Shown here: positions 10,725-25,016 of the stretch, piece by piece
Layout: each line of letters starts with the position of its first letter
Position numbering within the stretch: position 1 is the stretch's first letter
Assembly (NCBI GenBank): GCA_947247005.1
Contig: OX365954.1
Coordinates: 3,426,001-3,490,000 of the forward strand
Direction: 5' to 3'
DNA from: Spisula solida
Taxonomy: Eukaryota > Mollusca > Bivalvia > Venerida > Mactridae
Length of the DNA: 64,000 nucleotides
Notes under the pieces: generated by a model
The model's database searches: none
Seen by the model: the letters and a program-made list of their open reading frames with translations, nothing else
What the model was told of the DNA's origin: nothing
Translations under genes and position numbers: made by a program

Positions 10725-11690
10725 CCTGAATATCACTTTAAACAATTGAGGCTCTGATGCGGGGCTAGTTGAAATCCCAATGGGCATCATTTATACAATA
10801 TTGGTAAGGCACTTGGAAATGATGTTCCATGCAAAATATCAAAGCAGTAGGCCTTGCAATGTCCGAGGAAGATTTTTGAAGTTTTCTCATATTAACTCTA
10901 TAGAAAACCAGGCTGATTTTACCTGTTTTCATCCGAAATGATTTTTTTGGTTTGTTTGTTTATTCTGGTTTAGTGCCATGTACCAAAAACTTCAGAGCTA
11001 CAGTTAAGCTGCGTATTGGGGTAATTACCCAATTAATTTTCTTAAAAACCCAATTGATTTTGAAAGGAGGGAGTAAGAAAAAGCTAAGACAATCTCAAAT
11101 ACCCAAATAGAAAAGTGTGTTATAGTGAGAAATAGTACATAAAAGCTTATTTACCCTATGAGTTTTATTAAATACCCAATTAAAATTAGTCAAAACCCAA
11201 TCAAAATTGAAACTCGGGGGTAAAATACCCAATTGACTAAAACCTTATCTGTAGCTCTGAACAACTGTTCAGTAGTATATGGCTGCAGGTTAACATAGCC
11301 AGTTTACCTGGACTACATCCTAACCAGGACTAACTTGCCTTTCCACAAGGAACCAGCCACTTCACATGTGGAGGAAAATTGACAGTTGACAGGTATGACC
11401 TGCCCAGAATGGGAATCTAACCCAGATCACCAGGTTACAAATCCAGCGCACTTACCACCGGACACAGCCGCAGCTCCCACCTGACTGATACCGAGACTCA
11501 TTTCACAAACACAACCATTATAACCCCACATGACCCATATACTAACCTATTGAGGAGTTTATATAAAAATCATTCTGACCAAGTTGCATGAAAATGATGT
11601 GTAAAGATGTCTAGGCAGATTATGGACAACTGACAAAATCTGATCACAAAAGCTCACCTTGGACACTTGATGCTCAGGTGAGTTAATAAC
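10725..11690. repeat. interspersed repeat with ctcacctga ends and a nested SINE
   Basis: Begins near 'actcacctgaatatca' and ends near 'gatgctcaggtgagtt', short inverted ends seen in many bivalve dispersed repeats (recollection, not checked). A SINE on the minus strand (about 11285-11480) sits inside it, with 'caaggaaccagccactt' and a decayed B box. Boundaries are approximate. Confidence 0.4.
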
Positions 11691-13404
11691 ATTCATATAA
11701 CCGACCAGCAGTTAGAGAACAGGGTATAAATCTACTGACCATACAGTTATAGACCAGACATGTACACATACAAGTACACAATCATACAGGGTACAATCTA
11801 CTGACCATACAGTTATAGACCAGACAAGTACATATTATACAAGTACACAATTATACAAACTGTAGAACAACATATTCTACAGTAACACAGTCAGAAATAC
11901 AGAAACAGCAAATAACATGTTTATGGAATGTAGGTATGACAGTTATCAATTTAAGATTAATTGAAATATGGCATTGGCAGCACAAATTAAAATCTGACCT
12001 TATTTAGCGACTAGAAAATGAGAACCTACTCTAACATTAAAAACATTCTAACATAATGAAATCAATATTTTAACAACAATATTCTAACATATAAAAACAT
12101 TATTCCTACATTAAAAGCATTTTAAAAAGTTATCTATTCAATATAAAACCACAATCAATGCAGTACTACATTGTTTGCATAGAGTATATGGCAGGTTTTG
12201 TTCCGGAGTATGGTAAAAAAAATCAAATAAGAATAATTCAAACTAGTCTACTGTTATAGTTTCAGTTAACTATGTATGAGAGTTACATTTTAAGTATACA
12301 GAGTTCTCTCTCTTTAACATGCATTTGGGAATGAATAAATAATGTTTGTTAGTTTGATTGGTACAAACACATACTGAAGGTGATATGGTTATAATGCTGT
12401 GGTAAATGTTGTAATGAAATACAGAATATCTGAGCAATGATCACTAAAATACAAACCAGTTAAAACAAAGAAAAAACTATATGTAACAAATTTAGCTCAC
12501 CTAAAGCAGTCATAATACATTTAAACTAGAATAAAACCAGACCAGAAAATAGCTTAAAACCGATATCATACAATGACATTATAACTTAAATGTGTACATA
12601 ATGATTAAATAAAGACCATAAATACAAAATACTGTCACTTAGTGAAGCTTTTTGATTTGTCAAATAAATATGTGTACCGTACGTACTGTACATTAAAGCT
12701 GCTACAGTGTAAAATATATCAAATTGTATTTCATAAAAATATTATTATTATTAAATATTATTGTTCCAGCTACATCCCTGACATAGTTATGTTTGCTTTA
12801 ATGGCACACATGTAAAAATATGCCATAATGTGGACACTGTTTGTCTACATTCAGATAGACAGGCAAAATTCGAAAAAGCGTTAACTTCGTAATTGGGGCA
12901 ATAATGATTGCTGGCAAGTCACAATTATAGGCAAGTACTTGACATCACTGGCTAGTAATATTTTTGGCAGAATCTTTTTTCACCTAGTGGAAACTCTGCA
13001 CCAGCATATAGTGGATTATCTCTATTGCTTTAAATAAACTTTATACACAATGGTGGTCATACTACCATAAATAAGAAAATTTTGTGAGAGATTAATTTTT
13101 GCTATATTTGGGGATTCTTAAGTTCAAGATACATATACACAAACAATGGCAGTATAGACTATAGCGCAGAATAAGTTCTTTCTGAAGTACCAAAGTCGTG
13201 AAAATTTAACCTCGCAATCTACTTCAGAATAACAAATTCACAAAATTTGAACATTGGGAAAATATATGATTTTACAAGACATAGTTTTCTGCAAGAAAGA
13301 ACAATTTGATCCCAAACATAATATACCTGAAGTAAACGTATGAGAGCTATCTAACCTTATATCTTGCTGGTAGTTGGATGTGAACCAAATGTACGGAAGA
13401 CAAT

Positions 13405-13410
13405 TTTATT
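13405..13410 (-). terminator. candidate polyadenylation signal of DD3-3-like gene A
   Basis: Minus-strand AATAAA about 150 nt past the TAG stop. It follows a hairpin formed by 'ctgtatcattgat' copies at about 13460-13477 and 13520-13537. Position and sequence fit; no other evidence. Confidence 0.4.
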
Positions 13411-13557
13411 GCAGTAAAACATATTTTGATGTTATCTATGTGTTATCAACACAGGTGACTGTATCATTGATATACATGAATTGATCTTTTTGTACAAAAA
13501 TAAGTTTTAAGTATTATACATCAATGATACAGTAACGTGTGGTTAACAATACATTGC

Positions 13558-16500
13558 CTATACCTTATCATCAAAACCTCGGGTTGCATGTTTTGTGTTG
13601 CTTTTCAATTTGTTCCATTTTGATGGGTTTCTCTTAAAGTAGCAAGCACCACCCACTACTAGCACTACCAAAACTAGAGCAGATAAAACTAATGCCAGTA
13701 TCAATTCTTTGTAACTATGTGACTTGGCCACGTAAACTCCACCAGAGGATGCTTTAAACATGGCTGTGTCCCCGTCTACCTCTGTCGACAGTTTAGTCCA
13801 GGTTCCATAGTTACTTGCTGATGTCGATCGGTATACGGCCACATTACTGGCATCAGGGTCTATCTTTAATGTAACTGACATATATTTCCCTGGTGCTGCC
13901 AATGTGGACTCTGGATATATGACTAGGAAATCACTGGCATAGTCGTCTCCACTCTGTTGGATAAAATGTGATAATGTTTACAATGACAACATGACAAATA
14001 TGGAAGTTAAACACTTGACTCAAATCTTAAAAAGCACCGGATTCTTTTTTTAGCTCATGGTCACGTGACTAAGAGAACTGGATTTTCATACTTCCCTGAA
14101 GACTTGGTGAAAGCCGAAACATTGGTCTTTAATAAAATTATGATAACCTAAACCTGCTTCGATTGTGTAGCTACATTTACACTTTGGTGTCTTAGTTGAC
14201 AATGACAATGACAAGTTGAAAAATATAGAAGTTTAGTAACATGTATAAGGTCCATAACAATAGCAATCATAATTTTATTATTTTGATCTGCAAACAGCAA
14301 AAAGGTCAGATGTGAGGCAAAGAGAGAATATCTTCAAACTCTTGAACCAGTACAGATCATTTGTCTGTTTAAAATTCTGTGTGCAATGGTTACAGTGTAA
14401 AAATAGATGTGTTTATTACAAAGTGAATAATGAGTAATCTTCTGATAAAATATGTGACTTATTGAATTTACCGTTAATGCTTTGCCTTTAGCCTTGACTT
14501 TATCATTGCCTTGATCTTGTGGCCACACCTCCATTCTCATCAGATGTAGACTATCAAACACACCCTCATCTACGTGAACTGTTCCAACTCTGAAAAAATA
14601 TTATATATAAAGTCATAATCAAGTTGTTTCTAATCAGTGACAAAAATACACTATGCATAGTCATAAACAGACGGAAATGGTAATCTAATAGAAAACGAAA
14701 CACAAAATAAAGAATAATCTGATGTTTGTTTTGATGCCAACTAATATCATAATTGATCAATCCCTTGTCACAGAAAGGGTTATTAGATCCTTTTGAAGGG
14801 AAATAAAATACAATAATTTATGTAACTTGTATCAATATTGAATCAAGAACTACAGACAAACTGTGATGATCCCCAATTAGACGACTACCTGTCTGAAGCC
14901 ATCTATGCTATTAAATAACAATTGATCTATAAAAAAGTATATTTTATATCAAATGTACCTGTATCAAATAGCCACTTGTGTTAAGCAGTTATGTGACTGG
15001 CTGTTTAGGACAGGTCAGGGTGTATGTGCTAGAACAATATTACCATGACTACAGATGTTGAATCATTTACACTTACCCGCCAGGTAATTTCATGTTTCCA
15101 CCAAGTAAGCCAAGAGGTGATTCAGTGAACTTAAGGTTGGAGACCATTATTCTTCCTTTCTGATCTCTGTTGGTAAAATCATTGTTCCTTGTACATACAT
15201 AATGGTATGTTCCTAGTTGATCCACCTTACGGGCACCAAGGTCGAAGTATGGAGAGGCTTCATCCAGATCAACACCAACATTTCCTGCACCATATATAAC
15301 ATGTAACTTGATAATAAGTATATAACATACAGTACAAACTCTATACAGCACCACCCTTTGGGAACTGCAATTTTCATTATCTTGTTTAGAGGTTGTTGCT
15401 CTACAGAGGTGAAATTTAGAGCAAATATCAGCTTAGGATTTTTTTTGAAGGTGTTGTTATAGAGAGGTTGTTGCTTTACAGATGGCCACTCTGGAGAGGG
15501 TGTACTGTACATTTATATTTGTGTTCCTCTGTCTATGTCACATAGTAGTACTATTTTAACTTTCCACAAGGAACAAGCAACATATTTTACTGTGATACAT
15601 ACAGTGATATGATAAGTATCACTCTTTAAATTAAATCTGGGGCAATATTTCAACACAACCAACATGATATTGGCAATACTGGTGGCCTACTATGACCACA
15701 GGTGACAGCAATATTCCAGGGTTTCCACAAATATTCAGACACAAAATTCCCTGACTTCCCCCCCCCCCGGATTTTTCCCGGAGCAGTTTTCCCTGACTTT
15801 TTAGAGCAACCGGACACCAAAGCATCTTTTAGTTTAGGTAAAATATGACAATAAAAATTGAGAAAAGAATGCATATTAGCTTTATACAAAACTAAGAATG
15901 TTGAAGTTAACAGTTCTACAGTTACTGTCCCTCCCACTGAACAAAAATATGTTCAGATCCTCTATACTGAACACAAAATAATTGTATGCAACTTGAAATT
16001 AATATACATGTAGATATTTAATTAAGGTAATTGATTTATACCTGGATCAAGAAATGCAAGTTTTGTTAAATCATTCTGATTGAGTCCAAGGAATGCAGAT
16101 TGGCTCATGTTGACTGGATAGTTATTGCCATAGTGACCAAACGTAGGAGCAGGACCATACTGTACACCATTGCCTTCTAGGTAATTTCTATCTCTAAGCA
16201 AAAGAACATTATTCCTGTCGGAACCCTTTTTCCCTTGTCCGTCATTGTTGATATTATTAGTGTCTGATCCTGTCCATCTGTAAGATTAACAGAAAAGCTA
16301 CAGAAATGGAGAACTATAGTACAAGGACAGTAATTGTTCATGCACAATTACAATCTCATCAAAATCAGACCCTTATAACGCTTCACTTCTTTACGTTGAT
16401 ATTGGATCTGATGACATCTGATGATATGGGGTCATGTTGATGTGAACTTTACGTCATCCAATTAAATTGCTTCTTTCTCAAATCTCAAAGTGCGGTGAAA

Positions 16501-19500
16501 GTCTGCTGAGGCGGCTAGATATAATTTCATTGGACAAACTATGTGACGTCATTGTGCACCAGAGATGTGATTTGAACATGACCTCTTACAAAGTGTCGTC
16601 AGATACGAATGGAGCAAATGTTAGGGTCTGATTTTAATGAGATTGGCACAATTAGAAACATGATAACAGAAATAAAATCCAATACAGTGTTTATAAAAGA
16701 ATGCTTTTTCAAACCCATTCTGCTTTATATTTTTATGGAGAGGGAGAAGTACAGCTAGATTAATGAATGCTGTATGTGTTATAGTGATAGGAAAGGATGA
16801 TCAAACTTACTGGAAATGAACAGAGTCTCCAGGTGACATTTCTAAAGTGTTGGGAACAAAATCATATTCAACACTTGGATAAACTTGCACAATATTTCCA
16901 CGTTTTCCTCGTACATTTATGTTGTGTATTGTCGATCCTTGTAGATTTTTCGGCACTTTCTTTATTGAAAACACGTGTGACCTAAATAAAATCAAACACA
17001 TGAGACGTAATATATCTGTAGTTGAGAAGTAAGAAATATCGCATTACTTGACCAATATATGCTCATTTAGGGACTGTAAATCTCATATGATTGATCCAAT
17101 CTATTATACCAGGACTTTTTTGTGTTTGAGGCAAAAGTGTTTAATGTATTTAAATTCTACTGAACATGGCAGAACTCCAGCATGAAACATCAGTAACGTT
17201 TCAAGTGCCAGTAATTCTGCTAACATCAAATGGATTTATTTTCTTAATGTATTCAATGTACAGTTTTAGGTTATGATTTTACATCTGATGTTAAATTTTA
17301 ACATTCCTTGAAAAGATTTTTTCTCTCTAAATATCACAAAACTATTTGTAGAGTTTTCTCATTACCTGTCCTGAAATGTTCTACCAAATTGTGACGTATC
17401 AATTGCCAAACGAAAATTAAAAGTCCCCTCATCAAATATCTTAACCTCAGGGTCACCTTCAAACACATAGCCTCGAGCTGAAGCTGCTGTATAGTTGTTG
17501 AAGCCGTATTTCTTGGAGAGATCTAGTTTGGTTGGTTCGTTATTATTCACAGCATTCTTAGAAGAGTTTGTATTCCAACCATCATAGTCATTGGTAGAAA
17601 TATTGTACCTGGAATATACAGCCATACAATACAGGTTTTTAATTGAAATGTGACATTATGTATTTAAAATCATCCGCAACGCACAAAATACTGTCAAGTT
17701 TATCAATTTTCAATATGGCATACATAAAACCTTTTTGCATTAAAACATGGTTTCCTTAGTGCATTGATTATTTATGTCACAATAGATGTAGGGTTGGTTG
17801 CGTTTTTGTGACTGTCCGGTGTTTCATGCTCTGATGCTGCTGGTGGGTGCTGGCTTCCCTGTCTGATTGTTGTTGTCTTTTGTTATACAATCCTACAAAG
17901 TATCATTTATTAATAAAATACAGGTCAATTTTGGTTATAAAATATGCTCCCACTAATGAATAAGTGTGGGAGGGCACAAAAGATTTATTCCAGTGTATTT
18001 GCATTCATACAAGCTGGTTCATTTTCAATCTCGTATTTTCACAGACATATTAACTTTCCTTTGGTAGATCAATCAATCATGTTACATATGATTGAATACT
18101 GTCAATTATCGTACAAAAAATATCAATCAACGAAAAACAAATTGATTCCCATAATGGAAAGTCAATGTGGTAACCGATTATAACTAATGGAAAATCCAGG
18201 TAATTAACTGCGAAATAAATCATAAAGTCTGTAACATAGATTTCTCTGTTTCCAGTTACCTAATTCTCAGCACACATTTGTCTTCTTTGATATCAGGAAT
18301 TGTCCAATTAAATCTGTTAGGGTTTCCATCAAGACCGTTACCAAGGTGATTATCTCTGGTGAATTGTGTTTCTCTACAATCTGGTGGTGGTATACCATGA
18401 GCAGCCTCTTTCTTCCATACACCTTTCACACCATTATCATCATTAGCCGGGAATCTGAACGCCTGATAAATACATATCATATATAATCCATCAAACCAAT
18501 CCATAAAGTAATAATAAGACCAACAAACAAGACCACAATTATATGTAACACCATACGACAATAATCTGTCTGTTTATTCTGGTAAAAATCCAACTTCAGC
18601 AAATCCCTACATTCTGATTGGCTGAGACGAGGTGTTTACACACCAGTGAACAAATTTCAGTAACATACACCGTGGCCAATTAACCTAACCAAGTTTCCTG
18701 TATTGTTACCCAACCGATACTAACTAACCCTTTCACAAGGAATCAGCAACTTCTCCACATGTGCCGCAACTGGGAATCAAACCAGGATAGCCCTGTTACT
18801 AATCCAGCACAATGACCACTGAAACCACAGCCACGGCTAAAGACCTTTCTACACACAGATCTATAATATACATATATAGCCTACCTCACAATCCTCCCTG
18901 TTGTTTGGTATAGTTTTCACATTAGCTTTAGCCATTTCCTCTAGTTTATCAGTAGGGAACGAACATAACCAGCGCTCCTTCACGTTCGCACTTTCTGTTG
19001 TGTAATATTTACATCTTTCTGCGTTATTGGTCAATACTGCAACATCCTATAACATTAACAAGTACCGGTACATCATACAAATCACCTCAAAATACACAGT
19101 ACATTAATACACTATCATATCGTCGGCCTATCTTATTTTCGAATTCCTGTAAAGTCGATCACATTGTTGTGTTTTACAATAATTATAAACTAATCCATGA
19201 AAAGTATAAATTACAAGATATGAAAGTCCAAAGTGAACTACATGTACATGTTTCGTGAAAGAGAAATCCAGTTGCATTCTAGCATATCAAAATTATTTTG
19301 CTTTTTAAAGTACAAGAAATCTTGAGAAAACAAATTTGATAGTGTCAGAAGTTGACGGTCCCCACCTTCCATGGAGATGGATGCCAATATGGATAATAGT
19401 CTCTCTCTTCTGTACATTCATAACCATAGCGATTGTTCTTTCCATTATTTTCCTGGCGTGTGCTTACAGCAGTATCCCTTCCTTTCATAATCTGAAGAAC

Positions 19501-22500
19501 AAGAAATATTTTTCTTCAAATTATTGTAATTAACTCAAGTTGATTAACCAGAATTTGGAAAAGTTTACAAATCTCTAACAAGGAATTCAGACATTAGCTT
19601 ATAGAAAAACAAAACTCATCCACACGGAGTTTGCATACTTGTAAAAAGAATGTTATGAAAGTTTATTGCAATCTTCATTTACCATATTAATACTATCTAC
19701 TTTGGTTGTGAAATTCTTTTTGTTGAACAAAAACATAAATTTTTATGGATTAATTTTTTCTTTGCAGCATAAAATATCAGGGGTTTTGTCTATAAAATGG
19801 TAAAATCCAGTGGAAAATTATCAAAAAGACACCCCAGGGACTTAGCGCTTTGTGAAAACCCTGAATATAATACTAGTAATTTTAGTGCAAAATTAAACCT
19901 TTGAGAATATTACTGATTTTACAGTAAATATATGTACAGTCTAACTTGTATTAAGCGACCACCCTTGGGAAGGTCTGAAAACGGTCGCTTAATGGAATGG
20001 TCGTTTAACGCAAATGGTATAAACATTGAGTGTAATTAACGAATTTTCGATTTTAGGCTCTACGAATACTATTCAACTTCAATTGATAAACATTAGTGTG
20101 TAAATAAGTTTTATGACGAGTCTATACTTGTATGCGTCGTCTTCATCATAAACATTACAATTTATCAATTTTAATAAACTTACTCATATACATGTATTAC
20201 ACAATTCAATTAATGTAAGTCAGTTTTGCTTACACTCGAAGAACAAAAAACAGAATAGACCGCGGGTTTTAACCCATTTCAAATGGATGGTGACAACAAG
20301 CTGATTGCAGCAAAAGATACAACAATTAATCCGTAATAATTTTTGTAATTGGATTAAAAAGCATCTGTATGTCATGCTCTGCGGACACAATGGTGATTAT
20401 CAATGCTGTTAATTGAGGACCAGTTAACAAAAGACAAACTCTGAAGTGTGAACAAACAATGATTTATGACGAGATATAAAGTAATTATCAACATGTCACT
20501 ATAGACGACCAGTGTTTTTTTTGTTTTTTCGGTCGCTAAATGAAATTTGACCAATCAATTATAGTGCATAAATAGTGGTCGTTGGTAGCGTTAGACAAAA
20601 GTCGCTTAATACAATAGGAAAATAGAACAAATGCGGTCGGGAGGAGTTTAAACCGGTCGTTTAAGACAAAGGTCGCTTAATACGCGTGGTCGCTAGTACA
20701 AGTTAGACTGTATATCAGAAACTGGAGAAGAACAGAAAAAATGTTAAACCTGGTCCGCAGTGAATAGTCCTTTATTTCTTTCTCGTAAGCGACATTGTCC
20801 ATAGTAGTCGTAGTTTTCATGCATACCATACTGTGTATCTGTGTTACAGTTCTGATTGGCACATTGGTTCTTGTCTAGAGGTATGGTGCTGAATAGAAAA
20901 CAATATGACACACAATGAAATACAGGTACTAGTATAAGATAACAAGGGATATCAAAATCACAGAACTTTAAGCATGTCTTCACTGACCCTGGTATTTAAT
21001 GCATGAATATGTTACAAGTGTTAGGTTTTAACGCAAAATATATCAACCCCTACAAAATTAAACAATTATGAGGAATTCTTCTTTAGCTTTGTGTTTGTAG
21101 TACACCATATGCATACTTGTAATATAAGTGGATTTTTCAACCTGTCACAGGTATTTTGACATCGAATATTCATTAGACAGGTCAAAGAGATAAAACGAGT
21201 ATCATACTCGTTAAATATATAACAGTAAATTCTCAATTTCTGTTCAAATCACGTTTTTTACAGTACAATTTAACAGTTCGAATGCGGAAACAAAATGTTA
21301 CCCGTATGTAAAATAGGCTGGTCTCATGATCAGCGGTCAAGCAGATGACCTGCGAATCTGCGACAGATCAGAAATATCTTACTACACTTCCCGCTTATGT
21401 ATACATACAAAAACTACAGAAACAAACATAGAGGTACATACTCTGTACTAGTGCCATCACGGACATTGTCACCACACATATACTGTATCACTATCTCACA
21501 GAAATTGTTCTTGTTATTACACGAGTGTTGGTTTGTCCTGAAATCATTTTATAAATAAATTTTTATAAATAAATAACACTATCATGTAATAATTAACGAT
21601 ATTAAACAGTAGTAATTAGCACTGAGCAGTGGTTTTATTGGTGCCAACTAATTTTAATTGTGCTATGGTTAAGCACATTGATAATTTTCGTAATTGTGTT
21701 CTCACATTAAATATGTTCACATGGTTGTCAGGAAACCTCAGCCTATCAATAAAATAGTTTTCTAAATTTTTATTTTCCTTAGAAGCAATAAAAAATGTTT
21801 TATATATTTTATGTCCTTGAATTTTGGAGTATCAGAGACTTGATATATTTGGCTAATACAAGTACAAATGTAGCTAAAATGTATTTATTTACATTCAACA
21901 CATACAATTACATAACAGTTGTACAAAGCTACACATTTTATATAGGCAATGTAAAAAGGATTAGATCAAAGCCATATACTTATAGAGATTGTCTCCTCTG
22001 TAATACTACTACGTTTTATCAATTTTAATATGATACAATAAATGTGGCCATACAATGATGTCACAGATTTTAACATGTAACTAAATATAAAACTAATTGT
22101 AACGTAAACAAATGTTACAATAGCATCTTTGACATAATAGCATTTATAAAGTATGATCTAACAATACAGGACACAAATAAAATGGGGTTTGAACATACCC
22201 TCGGGTATACATATAATGGTTTAAGATAGATTTGTGAAGCACATCATAAAATCTGTATGATCTACACAACAACAGGTATTATGGGTAAATTGCTGAATAT
22301 CACACACATACAAAAATTGTACACAAATACATTAAACAAACTTTGTGACATCCATCCGTCCAGACAGACTTACATAGTCAATATGTCTCCCCTACTATAT
22401 ATGTGGGACTGGGAAACATAAAGACTCCAAGAGCAAAAGAAAGAGTTTACACTGACCATTCTATCTGTAACTTTGATCCAGCATAGTAATACATTGGCTG

Positions 22501-25016
22501 ACCCACATTGTAACCTCCTCGGTTATTATTCTGCGAGTCAAATAACCTGTTAATAAATACATGTATTAACACATAAATAAATCAATATCAGGGGCGGATC
22601 CAGGATTTAGTGTTAGGGGGGGGGGGGGGGGGGGGGGCGTGAAATGAAAAATGAGCTGGGAGTCCAGGGGGTCACAGTCATTTCCATAAACGGTAAAGTA
22701 TACATTGATTCATACACATTTTTTTCTATTTCATTTGTCATGAAGTGTTTATTATGAAAAAAAAGAAGAGTGCTGAAAAAAAAACAATTTGTACGGCCCA
22801 ACCGGGATTTGAACTTACACTCCCAGGATTATGAAGCCATAAGCGCTTCCACTACGCCACGCAGGCTTTTGTCTTCAAGATAGGTAAACTAATATATGAA
22901 AGCGCGGAATGACGTAATCGAGCGGTTTATTCATGCATTCGTTAATAAATTTTGACAGGCAATTCACGATACCAAGGGAAAGTGACAATTTTATCAAATA
23001 CAAATTAATGGAAATGTAAAAAGAGAAGAGTTCGACCTGAATAACGGGGCGGCAGAGAGTCTATCGAAGTGTCTGTGGTTAGTGGAAAATGTTAATTGCA
23101 CGCTGTGCGCGCAGAAAGCAGAACAAAAATGACTTTAAATATGTGATTTAGTGTGAAACAACAAACGAATGGACTTTACTTTGGTGATTTTAGGGGGGGC
23201 ATACGCCGGGTCCGCCCCCCTTGGATCCGCCTATGAATATCCCATATAAAGTAAGGAATAAATGATAAATCTGCCAATTTTAGATGAACATGGACATCAT
23301 CTATCAGGGGTGGGTCGATGCATCGAAATATCGATGCATTGCGATCCCAGGTGTCCCGATAGTATGGATCGATAGTAAAAGTCTCGATCCAATAACTATC
23401 GCCGATAGTTAGCTCAACTATCGATAGGTACAATAGTTTCCTTTTTTATAAATTATGTTTATTATTGATATAAAAGAATTTCTGTTCTCGTTAAAAAAAC
23501 TAATTTTAAATAATCCCACGCATCAATACTGCCACAAAAGACTAATGACACACTATTTAGTTAAATTTAATTAATTTACTTCTGTCCAATTCATTTTAAA
23601 TCATTTTCACAAATAGTAGATTTATATGTTGTATAAAAGGTGATAGCTTACACAGTGCAAATTTGCATTTACAAATTAATCTCTGGGTTTCAAATCTTGG
23701 CAATAACTATTGCAATAGTATCGCAATAGTTTCCAGCAATACAATTATGAGTATCGCAATAGTACTTTCAGCAATATCAATAGTATTGCAATAGTCAAAA
23801 ATGGACTCAATTGTCACCCCTATCATCTATATGGAGTAAAACATTGAAGAGCAAGCTGAGTGGTTAACGCTCCCAACTACCAAACCGGAGGGCCGTGGTT
23901 CGAATCTTGGACAGGGCACTGGAAATTTCAGAATTTCAAGCCCTTTTCGGTGTTTCCCACACAACTAGACATAAACTGATCTCACCTGGATCGGTACTAA
24001 AAATTATACCAGGCAAGTTAAAGAAACATTAGGAGTCTATTTTGAAAAAGCTAGGACAGCGTGCCTCAATTCCTTGTGTCAGACAACTTTGTCTCTTCCC
24101 TCGTTGACCAATTAGGCAGGACTAAAATTGAATGGCAAACTACGACTATCTCAGACAAATGCAATAAATCCCCTTTTAATAATTATTTAACAAAATGTAA
24201 TGAAATTCACTGATAATAACCCTTCATGTTTACACTAAATTACAGTACAAATTAACTTTGGCATTTACCTTTTAGCATTTTTTCTGTTGCGAGTATTTTC
24301 ATCTAGTCTGTTATTACATCCTCTGTGAAAAATAACATAATTCAGTTATAAAAATGAAACAATAATAGTTATTGTACTAAGTGGCTGCCTTTGAATCCCA
24401 CTTAAGAGATATTCTAAGATCAATGTATAAGGCCACAAACAAATTTCTGGATCCATGCATGACCATACATACATACATTTATTTGGTAAATCGACATATT
24501 CAATGTCTTTGACCATTTACAATATAGATCTTTGAATTATCGAAGTATTGTTTTGCTTGGATTTAACTGCTTACATTTAGCTATGATATTCTCCATAGGA
24601 AGAAGTCATAAATGTTAATAAATCATAATAATTAGAAGAAAAATGCTAAAGAAACATAATTATGTATTTATAAACAAGAGACTACAAATAACATATTCTC
24701 TCAGGTATAATCTTCTTAGTTTTACCACATGTCAACTTATTATTATTGAGTAATTCATAATATTATAGTTGAAATGAAATACCAATCAACTGCTTCATTG
24801 ATCAACAAAAACATATCAATATACACATATTAACAGCCGAATATTTATGTAGCAAAAATTAATTTACTAATTATACTTTTAAAAGCAAAAAAATACACTG
24901 GTGAAGTTTATTAAGTAACAGCCAATTAATAACAAATTAACTTACCTGGGATTATGAAAATAAATATCTGCACTGACAACTGTCAAAATAAAAAAAATGC
25001 ATGTAACAGTTTTCAT
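13558..25016 (-). CDS. DD3-3-like protein A, predicted type I membrane protein (770 aa)
   Basis: Molecular function of this family is not established; it is named after a Dictyostelium protein. Exons in coding order: 25016-24946, 24322-24269, 22546-22457, 21537-21442, 20888-20750, 19491-19366, 19046-18885, 18462-18260, 17608-17366, 16981-16811, 16277-16042, 15284-15077, 14589-14472, 13953-13558. All have GT-AG borders and phases give exactly 771 codons. Residues 1-16 look like a signal peptide (mature start DIYFHNPR). Marker motifs are [58 protein letters not shown] and [12 protein letters not shown]. Residues 433-455 (EYDFVPN... GDSVHFQWTG) and 555-570 ([11 protein letters not shown]) resemble the two ends of a cupredoxin-like domain (inference). 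One transmembrane helix, about 723-745, precedes a short basic tail ending DDKV. The last codons overlap a weak donor (AAG/gtatag), so an extra exon is not excluded. Confidence 0.9.
16351..16645. mobile_element. MITE family copy 1 (295 bp, 9-bp target duplication)
   Basis: Terminal inverted repeats CAATCTCATCAAAATCAGAC and GTCTGATTTTAATGAGATTG. Flanked by perfect direct repeats GCACAATTA at 16342-16350 and 16646-16654. Same family as 39011-39124 and 53216-53493. It lies in the gene A intron between exons 16811 and 16277. A 9-bp duplication fits Mutator-like or similar superfamilies (inference). Confidence 0.93.
18670..18840 (-). mobile_element. SINE of the 'cacaaggaa(c/t)cag' group, minus strand
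   Basis: Shares 'taactaaccctttcacaagg', 'caacttctccacatgtg' and an A/B-box-like head ('ggaatcaaaccagga' on plus) with copies at 11285, 28890, 32010, 38640 (partial) and 53905. Head decayed. It lies in a gene A intron. Confidence 0.6.
19937..20710. mobile_element. pogo/Tigger-like non-autonomous element (774 bp)
   Basis: Left end CAGTCTAACTTGTATTAAGC and right end GCTAGTACAAGTTAGACTG are near-perfect inverted repeats, flanked by TA (19935-19936 and 20711-20712). 'ggtcgctta(a)' words recur near both ends. CAG...CTG termini and TA duplication fit the pogo/Tigger branch of Tc1/mariner. No transposase frame. It lies in the gene A intron between exons 20888-20750 and 19491-19366. Confidence 0.8.
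22592..23236. mobile_element. 'ggcggatcc' inverted-repeat element with 22-nt G tract and a tRNA-like insert
   Basis: Left end ggggcggatccaggattt, right end ...cccccttggatccgcctat. A 22-base G run (22616-22637) follows the left end and a gggggg run precedes the right. Inside, on the minus strand, 22798-22866 is tRNA-like with a B box (gttcaaatccc) and a Met-like anticodon loop (cttcataatc), but no paired acceptor stem. Boundaries are approximate. It lies in the gene A intron between exons 24322-24269 and 22546-22457. Confidence 0.6.
23851..24150 (+). mobile_element. tRNA-headed SINE, copy 3
   Basis: Head has an A box (gctgagtggttaacgctccc) and an intact B box (ggttcgaatc). Body shares 'gcactggaaatttc', 'tttcccacacaactag', 'aaaaagctaggaca' and 'tgtctcttccct' with the copies at 436 and 5456. 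It lies in the gene A intron between exons 24322-24269 and 22546-22457. Confidence 0.75.

Larger units (their letters stand above)
8937..13557. other. intergenic region between APEH and DD3-3-like gene A
   Basis: No coding exon recognised on either strand. Starts just after the APEH stop and ends at the stop of the minus-strand gene, so the two genes converge here. It contains a MITE (9802-10304), a larger interspersed repeat (about 10725-11690) with an embedded minus-strand SINE, and two adjacent ~66-bp direct copies (about 11732-11860, 'ctactgaccatacagttata'). I see nothing specific in 12000-13400 except AT-rich sequence. Confidence 0.6.

Noticed and set aside
22798..22866. Possible tRNA-Met gene on the minus strand
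   Set aside because: B box and anticodon loop look right, but the acceptor ends do not pair and it lies inside a transposon-like element; kept only as a tRNA-like insert.
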